Of a stretch of DNA of 64,000 nucleotides, positions 28,980 to 39,033 are shown piece after piece. The notes beneath the pieces were generated by a model, which saw only the letters and a list, made by a program, of their open reading frames with translations, ran no database searches and was not told the DNA's origin. Both the position numbers and the translations under genes were made by a program. This DNA comes from Natroniella sp046097105 (GTDB lineage: Bacteria > Bacillota > Halanaerobiia > Halobacteroidales > Halobacteroidaceae), in the NCBI RefSeq assembly GCF_046097105.1, contig NZ_CP175562.1:1240001-1304000 (forward strand), written 5' to 3'. How positions within the stretch are numbered: the first letter of the stretch is position 1; every line of letters starts with the position of its first letter.

Positions 28980-31900
28980 TTATACATAATCTTGTAATGC
29001 TTGAACAGTTACCTCAGCACCTGTTTTTTTATTCTTCTGTAACACCCGCAAAATTGCCTTTGTTGTATCAAGCGAAGTCAAACAAGGAATTCCCATCTCT
29101 ACTGCATTTCTTCTGATCTGGAATCCATCCCTTGCAGGCACTTTACCTTTAGTCAGTGTATTAACCACTAAATCAACTTCATCTGCTTCTATCATATCAA
29201 TGACATGTGGAGAACCTTCAGACACTTTTTTAACTTCCTCCACTTCTACTCCTACCTCCTGTAATACTTCAGCAGTTCCAGCAGTAGCTACAATTTCAAA
29301 ACCAAGTTCAGCAAACTCTTTAATATAAGATATCGCTTCTTCTTTATCCTTATCAGCAATAGTAGCTAAAACCCTACCTTCTTTAGGAATATCTATATCT
29401 GCTGCTACAAACCCTTTATATAATGCCTTGTTATAGTCTTGATCTAAACCTAAAACCTCACCTGTTGATTTCATCTCTGGCCCTAGATTAGTATCGACCT
29501 TTCTTAATTTAGAGAATGAGAAGACAGGCACCTTAACTGCTACATGATCCTGCTTTGGCAATAAACCCGTTGGGTAACCCAAACCTTTTAATTTCTCCCC
29601 TAACATCGCTTTAGTCGCTAAATTGACCATCGGTATCCCTGTCACCTTACTCAAATAAGGAATAGTTCTACTTGAACGTGGGTTGACCTCAATAACATAA
29701 ATTTCTCCATCATGAAGGACATATTGAATATTAACCAACCCTTTGACATCTAGCGCCTGGGCCAACTTTCTTGTATACTGCTCTAACTTAACTTCTTGCT
29801 CATCTGTCAATGTCTGAGCAGGGTAGACAGCAATACTATCACCTGAGTGGACCCCTGCCCGCTCAATATGCTCCATAATCCCTGGAATAATTACTTCTTC
29901 ACCATCAGAAATAGCATCAACTTCAATCTCTTTTCCGATCATATACTTATCTACTAAAATAGGATGATCTGGTGAAACCTTGACGGCATTCTCCATATAT
30001 TCTGCTAATTCTTGGTCATCATAGACAACTTCCATTGCCCTACCACCTAAAACATAAGAAGGACGTACTAAAGCTGGGTAACCTATCTCATTAGCTATCT
30101 TAGCTGCTTCATCCATTGAAGTAGCCACATCACCAATTGGAGTTGGAATTTCTAACTCATTTAATAAATTAATAAACTTATCTCTATCTTCAGCTAAATC
30201 AATCGCTTTAACTGATGTTCCTAAGATATTGACCCCTTCTTCTGCTAATGGCTTAGCTAAATTAACAGAAGTCTGTCCTCCAAACTGAACCACAACCCCT
30301 TCTGGCTGCTCTAGCTCAACAATATTCATCACATCTTCTTTAGTCAATGGCTCAAAGTATAACCTATCTGAAGTATCAAAGTCTGTACTTACCGTTTCAG
30401 GGTTATTATTAACAATAATTGATTCATATCCCTTTTCGTGTAAAGCCCAAGCAGAATGAACACTACAATAATCAAATTCTATCCCCTGCCCAATTCGAAT
30501 TGGCCCTGAACCAAGGACTAACACCTTCTTTTTATCTGTAACCTCTGATTCATTAGTCCGCTCATACGTTGAGTAATAATAAGGCGTCTCTGCTTCGAAC
30601 TCAGCTGCACAGGTATCTACCATCTTATAAGCAGTTTCTATTTCCTGCTCTTTACGGAATTGATTAACCTCCTGCTCTGATTTATCGGTCAAAATTCCAA
30701 TCTCTTTATCAGAAAAACCAAACCGCTTAACCTCTCTAATCAACTCTGAAGTTAAACCTTCCTCTTCTAACCTTCTTTCCAGGTCAATAATATTCTTCAT
30801 TTTAACTAAGAAGAAAGTATTAATCTCTGTCAATTGATGAATCTTTTCAATACTCCAATCTCGACCGAGTGCTTCAGCAATTACAAAGATCCGTCGATCA
30901 TCTGCTATCTTTAATTTCTCTATTAATTGTTCATCACTCCAGCTTTCTACTTCCTCATGCTTCAATCCAGAAGCTCCTACCTCTAAAGAACGAACTGCTT
31001 TCAATAAAGAAGCTTCTATCGTCCGTTCAATCGCCATTACCTCTCCAGTTGCCTTCATCTGAGTTCCTAATTCTCGCTCTGCATAATGAAATTTATCAAA
31101 GGGCCAACGTGGAACCTTAGCCACTACATAATCAAGAGTAGGTTCAAAACAAGCTGTTGTCTTCTTAGTAATTGCATTTTCAATTTCATCTAAAGTATAT
31201 CCTAAAGCAATCTTGGCTGACACCTTAGCAATTGGATAACCTGTCGCCTTAGAAGCCAAAGCACTAGAACGACTAACCCGTGGATTAACTTCAATAATAT
31301 TGTACTTAAAGCTATCTGGATCTAAAGCAAATTGAACATTACAACCACCTTCAATCCCTAAAGCTCTAATAATTTTTAGTGAAGAAGAACGTAACATCTG
31401 AGCTTCCTTATTAGATAAGGTCTGACTAGGAGCAAAGACGATACTATCGCCTGTATGAATCCCAACTGGATCAAAGTTCTCCATATTACAAATAGTAATA
31501 CAGGTATCATTGCCATCTCTCATTACTTCATATTCAATCTCTTTCCAGCCTTTGATACTCTTTTCAATCAGAATCTGTCCAATCAAACTATGCTTAAAAC
31601 CACGTGCTGCAATTTCATCTAACTGATCTGGATTATTAGCAACTCCACCTCCAGTTCCTCCCATCGTATAACCAGGTCTTACAATCACTGGATAACCTAT
31701 CTTGTTAGCAATCTTTTTAGCCTCACCAATTGTAGTAGCAGTCCGACTGGTTAAAATCGGCTCCCCTATGTCATCCATCAAGGCCTTAAATGTATCTCGA
31801 TCTTCAGCACGTTGAATAGTATCTAAAGGTGTTCCTAACAGTTCAATTCCTAACTCATCTAAAATACCGTCCTTAGATAAATCAATCGCTAAATTCAATC

Positions 31901-32183
31901 CTGTCTGGCCACCTAAAGTCGGTAATAAACCATCTGGTCTCTCTTTCTTTAAAATCTCTCTAATATACTTAACAGTTAAAGGCTCAATATATACTCTATC
32001 GGCCATATTCCGATCGGTCATAATTGTAGCAGGGTTACTATTAATTAAGACTACTTCTAAACCTTCTTCTTTTAAAGCACGACAAGCCTGGCTTCCTGAG
32101 TAATCAAACTCTGCTGCTTGTCCAATAATAATTGGCCCAGATCCAATAACCATTACTTTCTTTAAATCTTCTCTCTTTGGCAT
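28980..32183 (-). CDS. carB: carbamoyl-phosphate synthase large subunit
   Basis: A 1,067-residue enzyme that makes carbamoyl phosphate from bicarbonate, ATP and glutamine-derived ammonia. It has two ATP-grasp halves: the first opens MPKREDLKKVMVIGSGPIIIGQ, the second KKVLVLGSGPIRIGQGIEFDYCSVH. Both carry E-(V/I)-NPR-(V/S)-SR metal-binding signatures. A C-terminal allosteric MGS-like domain (ATAGTAEVL and RDGFQIRRNAVEMGIPCLTSLDTTKAI) is complete. Normal length. It follows carA across a repeat-filled gap of about 160 bases. Confidence 0.97.
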   Translation of the reverse strand: MPKREDLKKVMVIGSGPIIIGQAAEFDYSGSQACRALKEEGLEVVLINSNPATIMTDRNMADRVYIEPLTVKYIREILKKERPDGLLPTLGGQTGLNLAIDLSKDGILDELGIELLGTPLDTIQRAEDRDTFKALMDDIGEPILTSRTATTIGEAKKIANKIGYPVIVRPGYTMGGTGGGVANNPDQLDEIAARGFKHSLIGQILIEKSIKGWKEIEYEVMRDGNDTCITICNMENFDPVGIHTGDSIVFAPSQTLSNKEAQMLRSSSLKIIRALGIEGGCNVQFALDPDSFKYNIIEVNPRVSRSSALASKATGYPIAKVSAKIALGYTLDEIENAITKKTTACFEPTLDYVVAKVPRWPFDKFHYAERELGTQMKATGEVMAIERTIEASLLKAVRSLEVGASGLKHEEVESWSDEQLIEKLKIADDRRIFVIAEALGRDWSIEKIHQLTEINTFFLVKMKNIIDLERRLEEEGLTSELIREVKRFGFSDKEIGILTDKSEQEVNQFRKEQEIETAYKMVDTCAAEFEAETPYYYSTYERTNESEVTDKKKVLVLGSGPIRIGQGIEFDYCSVHSAWALHEKGYESIIVNNNPETVSTDFDTSDRLYFEPLTKEDVMNIVELEQPEGVVVQFGGQTSVNLAKPLAEEGVNILGTSVKAIDLAEDRDKFINLLNELEIPTPIGDVATSMDEAAKIANEIGYPALVRPSYVLGGRAMEVVYDDQELAEYMENAVKVSPDHPILVDKYMIGKEIEVDAISDGEEVIIPGIMEHIERAGVHSGDSIAVYPAQTLTDEQEVKLEQYTRKLAQALDVKGLVNIQYVLHDGEIYVIEVNPRSSRTIPYLSKVTGIPMVNLATKAMLGEKLKGLGYPTGLLPKQDHVAVKVPVFSFSKLRKVDTNLGPEMKSTGEVLGLDQDYNKALYKGFVAADIDIPKEGRVLATIADKDKEEAISYIKEFAELGFEIVATAGTAEVLQEVGVEVEEVKKVSEGSPHVIDMIEADEVDLVVNTLTKGKVPARDGFQIRRNAVEMGIPCLTSLDTTKAILRVLQKNKKTGAEVTVQALQDYV

Positions 32184-32204
32184 AATTAACCCCCTCGGTA
32201 AGTC

Positions 32205-32352
32205 AATTAATATTTAACATTTAATAATTAATAGTTACAATTCAAAACATAAATGAAAAGATAAAATTTTTAAATGGTTTGCTAATTATTCAATATTCAC
32301 TATTCAATATTAAATGCTTTTATCTATTCATTATTCAGTATTCAATGCTTTT
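32205..32352. repeat. heptamer-period inverted repeat overlapping the carA stop
   Basis: Four seven-base units TTAATAT/TTAACAT/TTAATAA/TTAATAG (about 32209-32236) are mirrored by ATTCAAT/ATTCACT/ATTCAAT/ATTAAAT units (about 32289-32318), and a further set runs to 32347. The last set provides the carA stop codon. Copies share edges with those before def and before pyrE. Confidence 0.55.
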
Positions 32353-33418
32353 CTATTAGTTCTATAAATTGCTTAAATAAATAATAAGAATCTTCAAGTC
32401 CTGGTGCAATTTCTGGATGATATTGCACAGAAAAAACAGGTAGTTCTTTATGCTTCAATCCTTCTACCGTCTGATCATTAACATTAATATGAGTTACCTC
32501 TAAATTCAATCCCTCTAATGACTCATTTTTTAAAGCAAAACCATGATTTTGAGAAGTGATATAGACTCGATTTGTACTTAAATCCTTGACTGGATAATTA
32601 GCACCTCGATGACCAAACTTCAGTTTATAAGTATCTGCTCCACAGGCCAAACCTATTACCTGATGCCCTAAGCAGATTCCAAAGATTGGAACTTGACCCA
32701 TCAACTCTTTAACTGTTTCTGCCACATAAGGTACATTCTTAGGATCCCCTGGCCCATCAGAAACCATAATTCCATCAGGATTTAAGTTTAAAATATCCTC
32801 TGCTGAAGTATCAGCAGGTACTACTGTTACTCCACAATTACTTTCTGTTAAGGAACGGATAATATTATTCTTCACTCCGCAATCAATCAAGGCTACCTGA
32901 TATTGACCATCTCCTACTTTGTAAATTTTATCAGAAGTAACCTGACTTACTAAGTCTCGATCTGATAAACTAGAAACTGCTTTTGCCTCTGCAACCAATT
33001 CTCCTTCTGTTTTATCAACAGTAGTAATGATCCCCTTCATTGTTCCTTTAGTTCTTAACCTTTTAGTTAAAGCTCTAGTATCAATTCCTGCTATTCCTAC
33101 AATTCCAATTCTTTTAAAACATTGATCTATCTTCTCCTTGCTCCGCCAGTTACTAGGTTGATTACAAAATTCTCTGACCACAAAACCATTAACATAAGAA
33201 TTATAAGACTCAACATCTTCATTGACAATCCCATAATTCCCAATCAACGGATAAGTCATCGTCACAATTTGGCCTTTATAAGAAGCATCAGTCAAAACCT
33301 CCTCATAACCAGTCATTCCAGTATTAAAGACAATCTCACCTTCGGCTTTATCCTCAGCCCCAAAAGCTTGCCCTTTAAAAACAGTTCCATCTTCTAAAAC
33401 TAACTTTGCTTCTCGCAT
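32342..33418 (-). CDS. carA: carbamoyl-phosphate synthase small subunit
   Basis: A 358-residue glutamine amidotransferase subunit that feeds ammonia to CarB. The N-terminal domain opens with LVLEDGTVFKGQAFG and NTGMTGYEEVLTD. The class I amidotransferase triad is visible: Cys249 in FGICLGHQ, with His and Glu in VQYHPE near 333. GGGGG precedes the ATG. The stop codon falls in a heptamer-repeat block, so the last residues (EKH) may be specified partly by the repeat. Confidence 0.96.
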   Translation of the reverse strand: MREAKLVLEDGTVFKGQAFGAEDKAEGEIVFNTGMTGYEEVLTDASYKGQIVTMTYPLIGNYGIVNEDVESYNSYVNGFVVREFCNQPSNWRSKEKIDQCFKRIGIVGIAGIDTRALTKRLRTKGTMKGIITTVDKTEGELVAEAKAVSSLSDRDLVSQVTSDKIYKVGDGQYQVALIDCGVKNNIIRSLTESNCGVTVVPADTSAEDILNLNPDGIMVSDGPGDPKNVPYVAETVKELMGQVPIFGICLGHQVIGLACGADTYKLKFGHRGANYPVKDLSTNRVYITSQNHGFALKNESLEGLNLEVTHINVNDQTVEGLKHKELPVFSVQYHPEIAPGLEDSYYLFKQFIELIEKH

Positions 33419-33439
33419 TTACTAATAACCCCCTTCGGT

Positions 33440-33553
33440 TTAACTGATATACAGTGTCAATAGTCTGTGTCTGTGGATATAGTCTCTATGTTTTTCATTG
33501 ACACTGATTGATTCCTAACACTGACACTTAATTGTAAACTGTACATTGTTAAT
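33440..33553. repeat. degenerate repeat between carA and pyrF
   Basis: CAGTGTCAAT (near 33451) is mirrored by ATTGACACTG near 33499, and further CACTGACAC units follow. A similar ACACTGACAC-TAATTGTAA block recurs near 59510. The spacer has no visible promoter. Confidence 0.4.
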
Positions 33554-33556
33554 TAG

Positions 33557-34501
33557 TTAACTCCAAACTAATTTATCTACTCCAGCTAATGCTTGGTTAA
33601 TCGTTTCTTTCATCTTAATTACTGCTTCTTCAGCAGCTTGCTGATAATCATCACTATATTGTTCTTCTTGATAGGCAAAGATTATTCCTCGTGAGGAATT
33701 AACCACAGCTCCATAGCCATCATCATTAAAAGCAGGTAAAACATCCTCTGCTCCTCCACCCTGAGCACCATAGCCAGGCACTAAAAAGTAGTTTTGAGGC
33801 ATTATTTCTCTTAACCTCTCAGCTTCTTGTGGATAAGTAGCTCCCACTACTGTTCCTACTGAACTATAACCTCGTTGTCCAATTGAATCTTGACCCCACT
33901 CAACTACCAGCTTAGCCAGTCTTTGATAAAGTTTATCTTCGGTAGACAATTCTAAATCTTGTAAATCTCCTGCAGAAAGATTAGAAGTCTTAACTAAAAT
34001 AAAGATTCCCTTTACATACTCTTCACAATTTTTTAAAAAGGGAGCAATTCCATCGTGACCTAAATAAGGGGTCACTGTCAAAGCATCAGATCTTGCCTTT
34101 AATTTCTTACCTTTCCAGATCTCTTGTTGGCCTAAATAAGCATCAGCATAAGCTTGAGCAGTAGAACCAATATCATTTCTCTTTCCATCTGTCAAGACCA
34201 ATAAATCCTGCTTTTTAGCATAATCGACAGTCTTCTCAAATGCCTCAACCCCTGCTGAACCATAGAGTTCATAAAAAGCTAACTGTGGCTTAACAACAGG
34301 AGCATGTTCTTTAATCGCATCGATAATTCCACAATTAAATTCAAATAATGACCAAGCAGCAGCCTCTATCGTCTTACCACATCTCTCTAGTGCTTTTTGT
34401 TTAATCTGTTCAGGAATTCTATCCAATCTAGGATCAAGCCCCACACAAACATGGCTCTGTTTTTGATCAATCTTTTCCATTAATCTATCTGCAAAATTCA
34501 T
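33557..34501 (-). CDS. pyrF: orotidine 5'-phosphate decarboxylase (type 2)
   Basis: This enzyme decarboxylates OMP to UMP. The 314-residue length and the motif LTDGKRNDIGSTAQAY (Lys107) mark the longer type 2 subfamily rather than the short Bacillus type. The substrate-binding GLDPRLDRIP near the N terminus and VPGYGAQGG near 250 are intact. It lies 46 bases after pyrC in the pyr operon. Confidence 0.94.
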   Translation of the reverse strand: MNFADRLMEKIDQKQSHVCVGLDPRLDRIPEQIKQKALERCGKTIEAAAWSLFEFNCGIIDAIKEHAPVVKPQLAFYELYGSAGVEAFEKTVDYAKKQDLLVLTDGKRNDIGSTAQAYADAYLGQQEIWKGKKLKARSDALTVTPYLGHDGIAPFLKNCEEYVKGIFILVKTSNLSAGDLQDLELSTEDKLYQRLAKLVVEWGQDSIGQRGYSSVGTVVGATYPQEAERLREIMPQNYFLVPGYGAQGGGAEDVLPAFNDDGYGAVVNSSRGIIFAYQEEQYSDDYQQAAEEAVIKMKETINQALAGVDKLVWS

Positions 34502-34547
34502 TATACCTAGGCTCCTTTTAATAAATTTTATAGGTTGTTGCTGGTTA

Positions 34548-35825
34548 TTAATCCCGATAAACTATCTTACCACCAACAATTGTCATTACTGCTTTACCCT
34601 TCAAGTCAGACTGAGCAAATGGTGTATTCCTTCCCTTAGAAAGAAACTCTTCAGGTCTTACTACCCACTCTTGCTCTAAATCAATAACAGTTAAATTAGC
34701 TTTATTTCCTACTTTTAAACTTCCTCCTGCTAAACTCAAGCGCTGAGCAGGATTGATAGTTAACTTAGCTAATGCTTCCTCCAAACTCAAAAGACCAGGC
34801 TCTACTAGCTCTGTTAATACTACTGCCAAAGCTGTTTCAATCCCAGAAATTCCAAAAGGAGCATAATCATATTCTACTCTCTTTTCTTCGATAGTATGGG
34901 GTGCATGGTCAGTAGCTATAATATCAATTGTTCCATCAACTAACCCCTCTTTAATTGCTGCTACATCTGCTGCCCTTCTTAATGGAGGATTAACCTTAGT
35001 ATTTGTATCAAATGAAGTGATCAATTCATCTGTCAAAGCAAAATGATGTGGGGCCACTTCACAACTTACATCGACTCCCCTGATTTTAGCTTGCCGAACT
35101 AACTCAACCGATCCTGCAGTACTAATATGGGCAATATGTACTTTAGTCCCTAACTCCTCTGCTAATATTATATCCCTAGCTACCATTACTTCTTCTGAAC
35201 TAGAAGGAATTGGGGTTAATCCAGTTATAGTTGAATAATAACCTTCATTAACAACCCCTTCTCCTGCCAGATTCTCATCTTCACAATGAGAAATCACTGG
35301 CAAATCAAAATCTTGAGCATACTTTAGGGCCAACCTCATTATTTCCGCATTCATTACCGAATTACCATCATCAGAAATAGCTACGATTCCTTCCTCTTGC
35401 ATTAAACCAATCTCAGCTAACTCTTCTCCTTGGCTTCTTTTAGTAATCGCTCCAATTTGATAAACTTCAACTACTGCTTCTTGTTCCGCCTTAGCTAAAA
35501 CAGATTTAACCAGTGATTGATTATCTATTATAGGATCAGTATTAGGCATCGCAGCAACTGCAGTAAAACCTCCTTTAGCCGCAGCTTCAGTTCCAGTTTT
35601 AATCGTTTCTTTATGTTCAAACCCCGGCTCTCGTAAATGCACATGAATATCTATTAAGCCCGGACTGATTACCTTCCCTGCAAGATCAACTACCTCAGCA
35701 TCAACTACTTCTAAATCAGTTCCAATTTCTGCTATCTTCTCATCTACAATCAAAACATCTGCTTTCTCTCTCTTATTTTCTGTCGGCTTGACAACTTCTC
35801 CACCTTTAAGTAATAGCTTTTTCAT
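34548..35825 (-). CDS. pyrC: dihydroorotase
   Basis: A 425-residue metal-dependent amidohydrolase that cyclises carbamoyl aspartate to dihydroorotate. The metal ligands of the class I type are visible: DIHVHLREPG with His61 and His63, ISHCEDENL, VHIAHISTAGS and the catalytic Asp in ATDHAPHTIEEK. Its start overlaps the end of pyrB by 20 bases, which indicates translational coupling. Confidence 0.95.
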   Translation of the reverse strand: MKKLLLKGGEVVKPTENKREKADVLIVDEKIAEIGTDLEVVDAEVVDLAGKVISPGLIDIHVHLREPGFEHKETIKTGTEAAAKGGFTAVAAMPNTDPIIDNQSLVKSVLAKAEQEAVVEVYQIGAITKRSQGEELAEIGLMQEEGIVAISDDGNSVMNAEIMRLALKYAQDFDLPVISHCEDENLAGEGVVNEGYYSTITGLTPIPSSSEEVMVARDIILAEELGTKVHIAHISTAGSVELVRQAKIRGVDVSCEVAPHHFALTDELITSFDTNTKVNPPLRRAADVAAIKEGLVDGTIDIIATDHAPHTIEEKRVEYDYAPFGISGIETALAVVLTELVEPGLLSLEEALAKLTINPAQRLSLAGGSLKVGNKANLTVIDLEQEWVVRPEEFLSKGRNTPFAQSDLKGKAVMTIVGGKIVYRD

Positions 35826-36750
35826 CTTTGTTTCCTCCCCTAATTAAAAGGTATAACAAAGCCATTCTGACAGCTACTCCATTTGTTACCTGTTCTTCAA
35901 TTACTGCTTGATTACTATCAGCCAACTCTGCTGAAATCTCAACCCCACGATTGATTGGCCCAGGATGCATTAGTGTTACATCATCACTGGCCAACTCTAA
36001 ATGCTCTTTACGCAGTCCATAAAATTTCACATACTCTCTGATTGTAGGAAAGAACCCTTTCCCTTGTCTTTCTTTTTGAATTCTTAATAAATTAATCACA
36101 TCTACACCTTTAATTCCCTCTTCCAAATCTGTATAGACTTCTACTCCTAATTTTTCAATCTCAACAGGTAATAAAGTCTTAGGTGCTATAATCCTTACCT
36201 CAGCACCTAACTTATTCAAACCCCAAATATTAGAACGGGCGACCCGACTATGCTTAATATCCCCTACAATTGCAACCTTTTGGCCCGCAATTTTACCTCT
36301 TTCTTCTTGAATAGTATACATATCCAACAAAGCTTGAGTCGGATGCTCATGAACACCATCACCAGCATTTAAAACAGGAATATTAACCTCTTCTGCCAAT
36401 AACTTAGCTGCTCCTGGAATTCCATGTCTAATTACTACCGCATCTGCACCTAATGCTTGTAAAGTCTTAGCAGTATCAAGTAAACTCTCTCCCTTAACTA
36501 CACTACTTTTCTTGACAGATAACCCCATACTGTCAGCACTCAATCTCTTAGCAGCTAAACTGAAAGAAGAACTTGTCCTAGTACTTGGCTCATAAAATAA
36601 ATTAACCACTAACTTACCCCGTAAAGTAGGAACCTTCTTAATCGGCCTTGCCAAAACATCTTTCATCGATTTAGCTGTTTTTAAAATTGATTTAATCTCA
36701 TCTTTACTTAACTTCTCTAAACCCAATAAACTTCTTCTATCCAAGACCAC
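35806..36750 (-). CDS. pyrB: aspartate carbamoyltransferase catalytic subunit
   Basis: A 314-residue enzyme that transfers carbamoyl to aspartate. The carbamoyl-phosphate motif STRTS is at 56-60, and the HPGPINRGVEI loop near 265 is intact. I start at the GTG ending at 36750, because GGAGGTG lies six bases upstream; an ATG five codons earlier overlaps that site and has none of its own. No pyrI regulatory subunit is present, as in other Firmicutes. Confidence 0.94.
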   Translation of the reverse strand: MVLDRRSLLGLEKLSKDEIKSILKTAKSMKDVLARPIKKVPTLRGKLVVNLFYEPSTRTSSSFSLAAKRLSADSMGLSVKKSSVVKGESLLDTAKTLQALGADAVVIRHGIPGAAKLLAEEVNIPVLNAGDGVHEHPTQALLDMYTIQEERGKIAGQKVAIVGDIKHSRVARSNIWGLNKLGAEVRIIAPKTLLPVEIEKLGVEVYTDLEEGIKGVDVINLLRIQKERQGKGFFPTIREYVKFYGLRKEHLELASDDVTLMHPGPINRGVEISAELADSNQAVIEEQVTNGVAVRMALLYLLIRGGNKDEKAIT

Positions 36751-36799
36751 CTTTAGCACCTCCATTTTAATTTGCAATTTACAATGGACGATTATTAAA

Positions 36800-38095
36800 T
36801 TATTCTTCCAGTACTCTATCTGGCAATAAACGGTTTAAGAATATGCCTACAATTGCAGCCAAACCCATTCCTTGTAGCTCTAATACTTTAATCACATTAG
36901 CCACTCTATTAATTACTGCTATCTCATCAAGTCGTAAAAAGTTTACTACTTCTACAAAATTAATTGTAAATGAAATACCACTAATTCCAATCACTAAAAT
37001 AGTAGATACAATTACTAAGTTGCGATTATTACTTAAATCTACTTCGTTTTCTATTAAAGTTCTTAATCCAATTGATGCAATCATTCCAAATAATAAGATT
37101 ACAATTCCACCCATTACAGCCACAGGGATTGTCTGAATTATTGCTCCTACCTTCTGCACAAAACTGACTGCTATAACAATTATCGCAGCTAGTTGAACGA
37201 TTACTGGGTTATGAACACCAGTAATTGCCAACACCCCTATATTTTCACCATACGTTGTATTAGGAGGGCCCCCTGTTAGTGAAGCAAACAAAGTAGCTAC
37301 ACCGTCCCCTAACAATGTTCGATGTAGACCAGGCTCTATTAGAAAATCTTCATCGGTAGTTTTAGCCAAAGCTAGAACATCACCCAAATGCTCAACCATT
37401 GTCACTACCGCTACCGGTGCAATTAAAGCAATAGCGGAAATACCTGCTCCCAAAGACTCAACTTTCAAGGCAGAAGTAAACTGAGGTAAAGCTAACCATT
37501 CTGCTTCAACAACTGGAGTAAGATCGACAATTCCAATTACTAAACCTAATAAATATCCACTAATAATCCCTATCAAGATCGGAATAACTTTTAACATTCC
37601 CTTTCCTAAAACACTGACTGCTATTGTCACTGCTAAAGTAAAGATAGCTACTGGCAAATGATAAGTAGCCATATCCTTAGCCACTGGGGCCAACCCTAAA
37701 CCAATCGTCATAATTACCGGCCCAACTACAACTGGCGGTAGGTAGTCATCAATAAATCCTACCCCTATTTTCTTAATTACACCTGCCATTACAATATATA
37801 TTATTCCTGCTACTAAACACCCTAATAAAGCTGCTTGTAAACCATAACCTTCCTTAGCAGCGATGATTGGCCCAATGAAGGCAAAAGAAGAACCTAAATA
37901 AGCCGGAACCTTGCCCTTTGTTATCAAGTGGAAGATTAATGTTCCACAACCGGAGGTAAATAAAGCAACTGCTGGATTTAAACCTGTCAAGCTAGGAACT
38001 AAGACTGTAGCTCCAAACATAGCAAATAAGTGCTGGATAGATAAGATTAACATTCTACTTAAACTTAGATTATTTTCTTCAACTCTTTCAATCAT
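36800..38095 (-). CDS. uraA: uracil permease (NCS2 family)
   Basis: A 431-residue membrane symporter of the nucleobase:cation NCS2 family with about 14 hydrophobic segments. The family signatures AYLGSSFAFIGPI and the helix-10 region ASLTGGPPNTTYGENIGVLAITGVHNP are present. It imports uracil in step with the biosynthetic operon, as pyrP does in Bacillus. It lies between pyrR and pyrB, and a PyrR-type attenuator precedes it. Confidence 0.95.
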   Translation of the reverse strand: MIERVEENNLSLSRMLILSIQHLFAMFGATVLVPSLTGLNPAVALFTSGCGTLIFHLITKGKVPAYLGSSFAFIGPIIAAKEGYGLQAALLGCLVAGIIYIVMAGVIKKIGVGFIDDYLPPVVVGPVIMTIGLGLAPVAKDMATYHLPVAIFTLAVTIAVSVLGKGMLKVIPILIGIISGYLLGLVIGIVDLTPVVEAEWLALPQFTSALKVESLGAGISAIALIAPVAVVTMVEHLGDVLALAKTTDEDFLIEPGLHRTLLGDGVATLFASLTGGPPNTTYGENIGVLAITGVHNPVIVQLAAIIVIAVSFVQKVGAIIQTIPVAVMGGIVILLFGMIASIGLRTLIENEVDLSNNRNLVIVSTILVIGISGISFTINFVEVVNFLRLDEIAVINRVANVIKVLELQGMGLAAIVGIFLNRLLPDRVLEE

Positions 38096-38137
38096 TATTA
38101 TTCCCCCTTAGTTACTAAATTTATATATTTGTAAATA

Positions 38138-38250
38138 ATAAAAACCTCCCTTAGCCCAATTAGGCATAAAGGAGGTCAATAAACCCACAGAAAAATATCT
38201 ATGTAGATCCACCAACTCCCTTTATTAGCCTCACAGGACTAACTTAAAAG
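38138..38250 (-). promoter_or_regulatory. PyrR-dependent attenuator before uraA
   Basis: On the minus strand the PyrR-binding loop AGTCCTGTGAGGCT (38227-38240) precedes a terminator whose ACCTCC/GGAGGT arms lie at 38144-38176 and end in a T run. UMP-bound PyrR would favour the terminator, lowering expression of the downstream genes. Confidence 0.85.
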
Positions 38251-38274
38251 GGATTTTTATTATTTATTTTTTTA

Positions 38275-38820
38275 CTAGACATACTCTTTTAAGGTTACAA
38301 CATCTTCTCCATCAACTTCTTCTAAGTCAACACTGATAACCTCTTGCTTAGAAGTTGGTAAGTTCTTGCCAACATAATCAGCTCTAATTGGAAGTTCACG
38401 GTGCCCTCGGTCAATTAGGATAGCCAACTGAATATTTTGCGGACGTCCTAAGTCCATTAAAGCATCTAAAGCAGAACGAACTGTCCGACCAGTATATAAA
38501 ACATCATCTACTAAGATAATCTTTTTATCTGTAATATCAAATGGAATCTCAGTCTGGTGAACAATTGGTTGATTGGCTATAGTCGTTAAGTCATCTCGAT
38601 AGAGTGTAATATCCAAAATACCTGTCTTTACTTCCTGGCCCTCAATCTCTCTAAGTTTATTGGCAATTCTATTAGCCAGTGGTACTCCTCGAGTTCTAAC
38701 ACCAATTACTACTATATCATCAAGCCCTTCATTCTTCTCAATAATCTCATGAGAAATCCTCGTTAAAGCTCGCCTAATTCCATCTTGATCGATTAACTCT
38801 TTTTTCAACTTTAACTCCAC
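38275..38820 (-). CDS. pyrR: PyrR bifunctional pyr operon regulator / uracil phosphoribosyltransferase
   Basis: A 181-residue PRTase-fold RNA-binding attenuation protein. The PRPP loop IILVDDVLYTGRT is at 101-113 and the flexible loop TLYRDDLTT at 72-80. It senses UMP and binds the AGUCC-GNGAGRYU loops in the two leaders of this operon. The start is GTG, preceded by AGGAGAGG. It is the first gene, with its own attenuator upstream. Confidence 0.96.
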   Translation of the reverse strand: MELKLKKELIDQDGIRRALTRISHEIIEKNEGLDDIVVIGVRTRGVPLANRIANKLREIEGQEVKTGILDITLYRDDLTTIANQPIVHQTEIPFDITDKKIILVDDVLYTGRTVRSALDALMDLGRPQNIQLAILIDRGHRELPIRADYVGKNLPTSKQEVISVDLEEVDGEDVVTLKEYV

Positions 38821-38891
38821 TAGTTCCTCTCCTCTCCTTGCTCAAGTTCTTATAGAAGACTTACTTAACAAACTTTATATTTATAGATAAA

Positions 38892-39010
38892 CAAAAAACC
38901 CCTTTACCAGCAAGGAGTTTAACTCAGTTTATTTAGAAGTCAGTAGATAGACTAACCCCTACCTAATGACTAAGTTGCCCTTCCTAGTCTCGCTGGACTA
39001 ATTTAAAGGT
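38892..39010 (-). promoter_or_regulatory. PyrR-dependent attenuator before pyrR
   Basis: The PyrR-binding loop AGTCCAGCGAGACT (38986-38999, minus strand) is followed by an intrinsic terminator: AACTCCTT/AAGGGGTT (38897-38904 and 38912-38919, with one mismatch) and a run of six Ts. Together with the second leader this gives two-step control of the operon. Confidence 0.88.
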
Positions 39011-39033
39011 CTTTAGATTCAATTGTCACTAAA

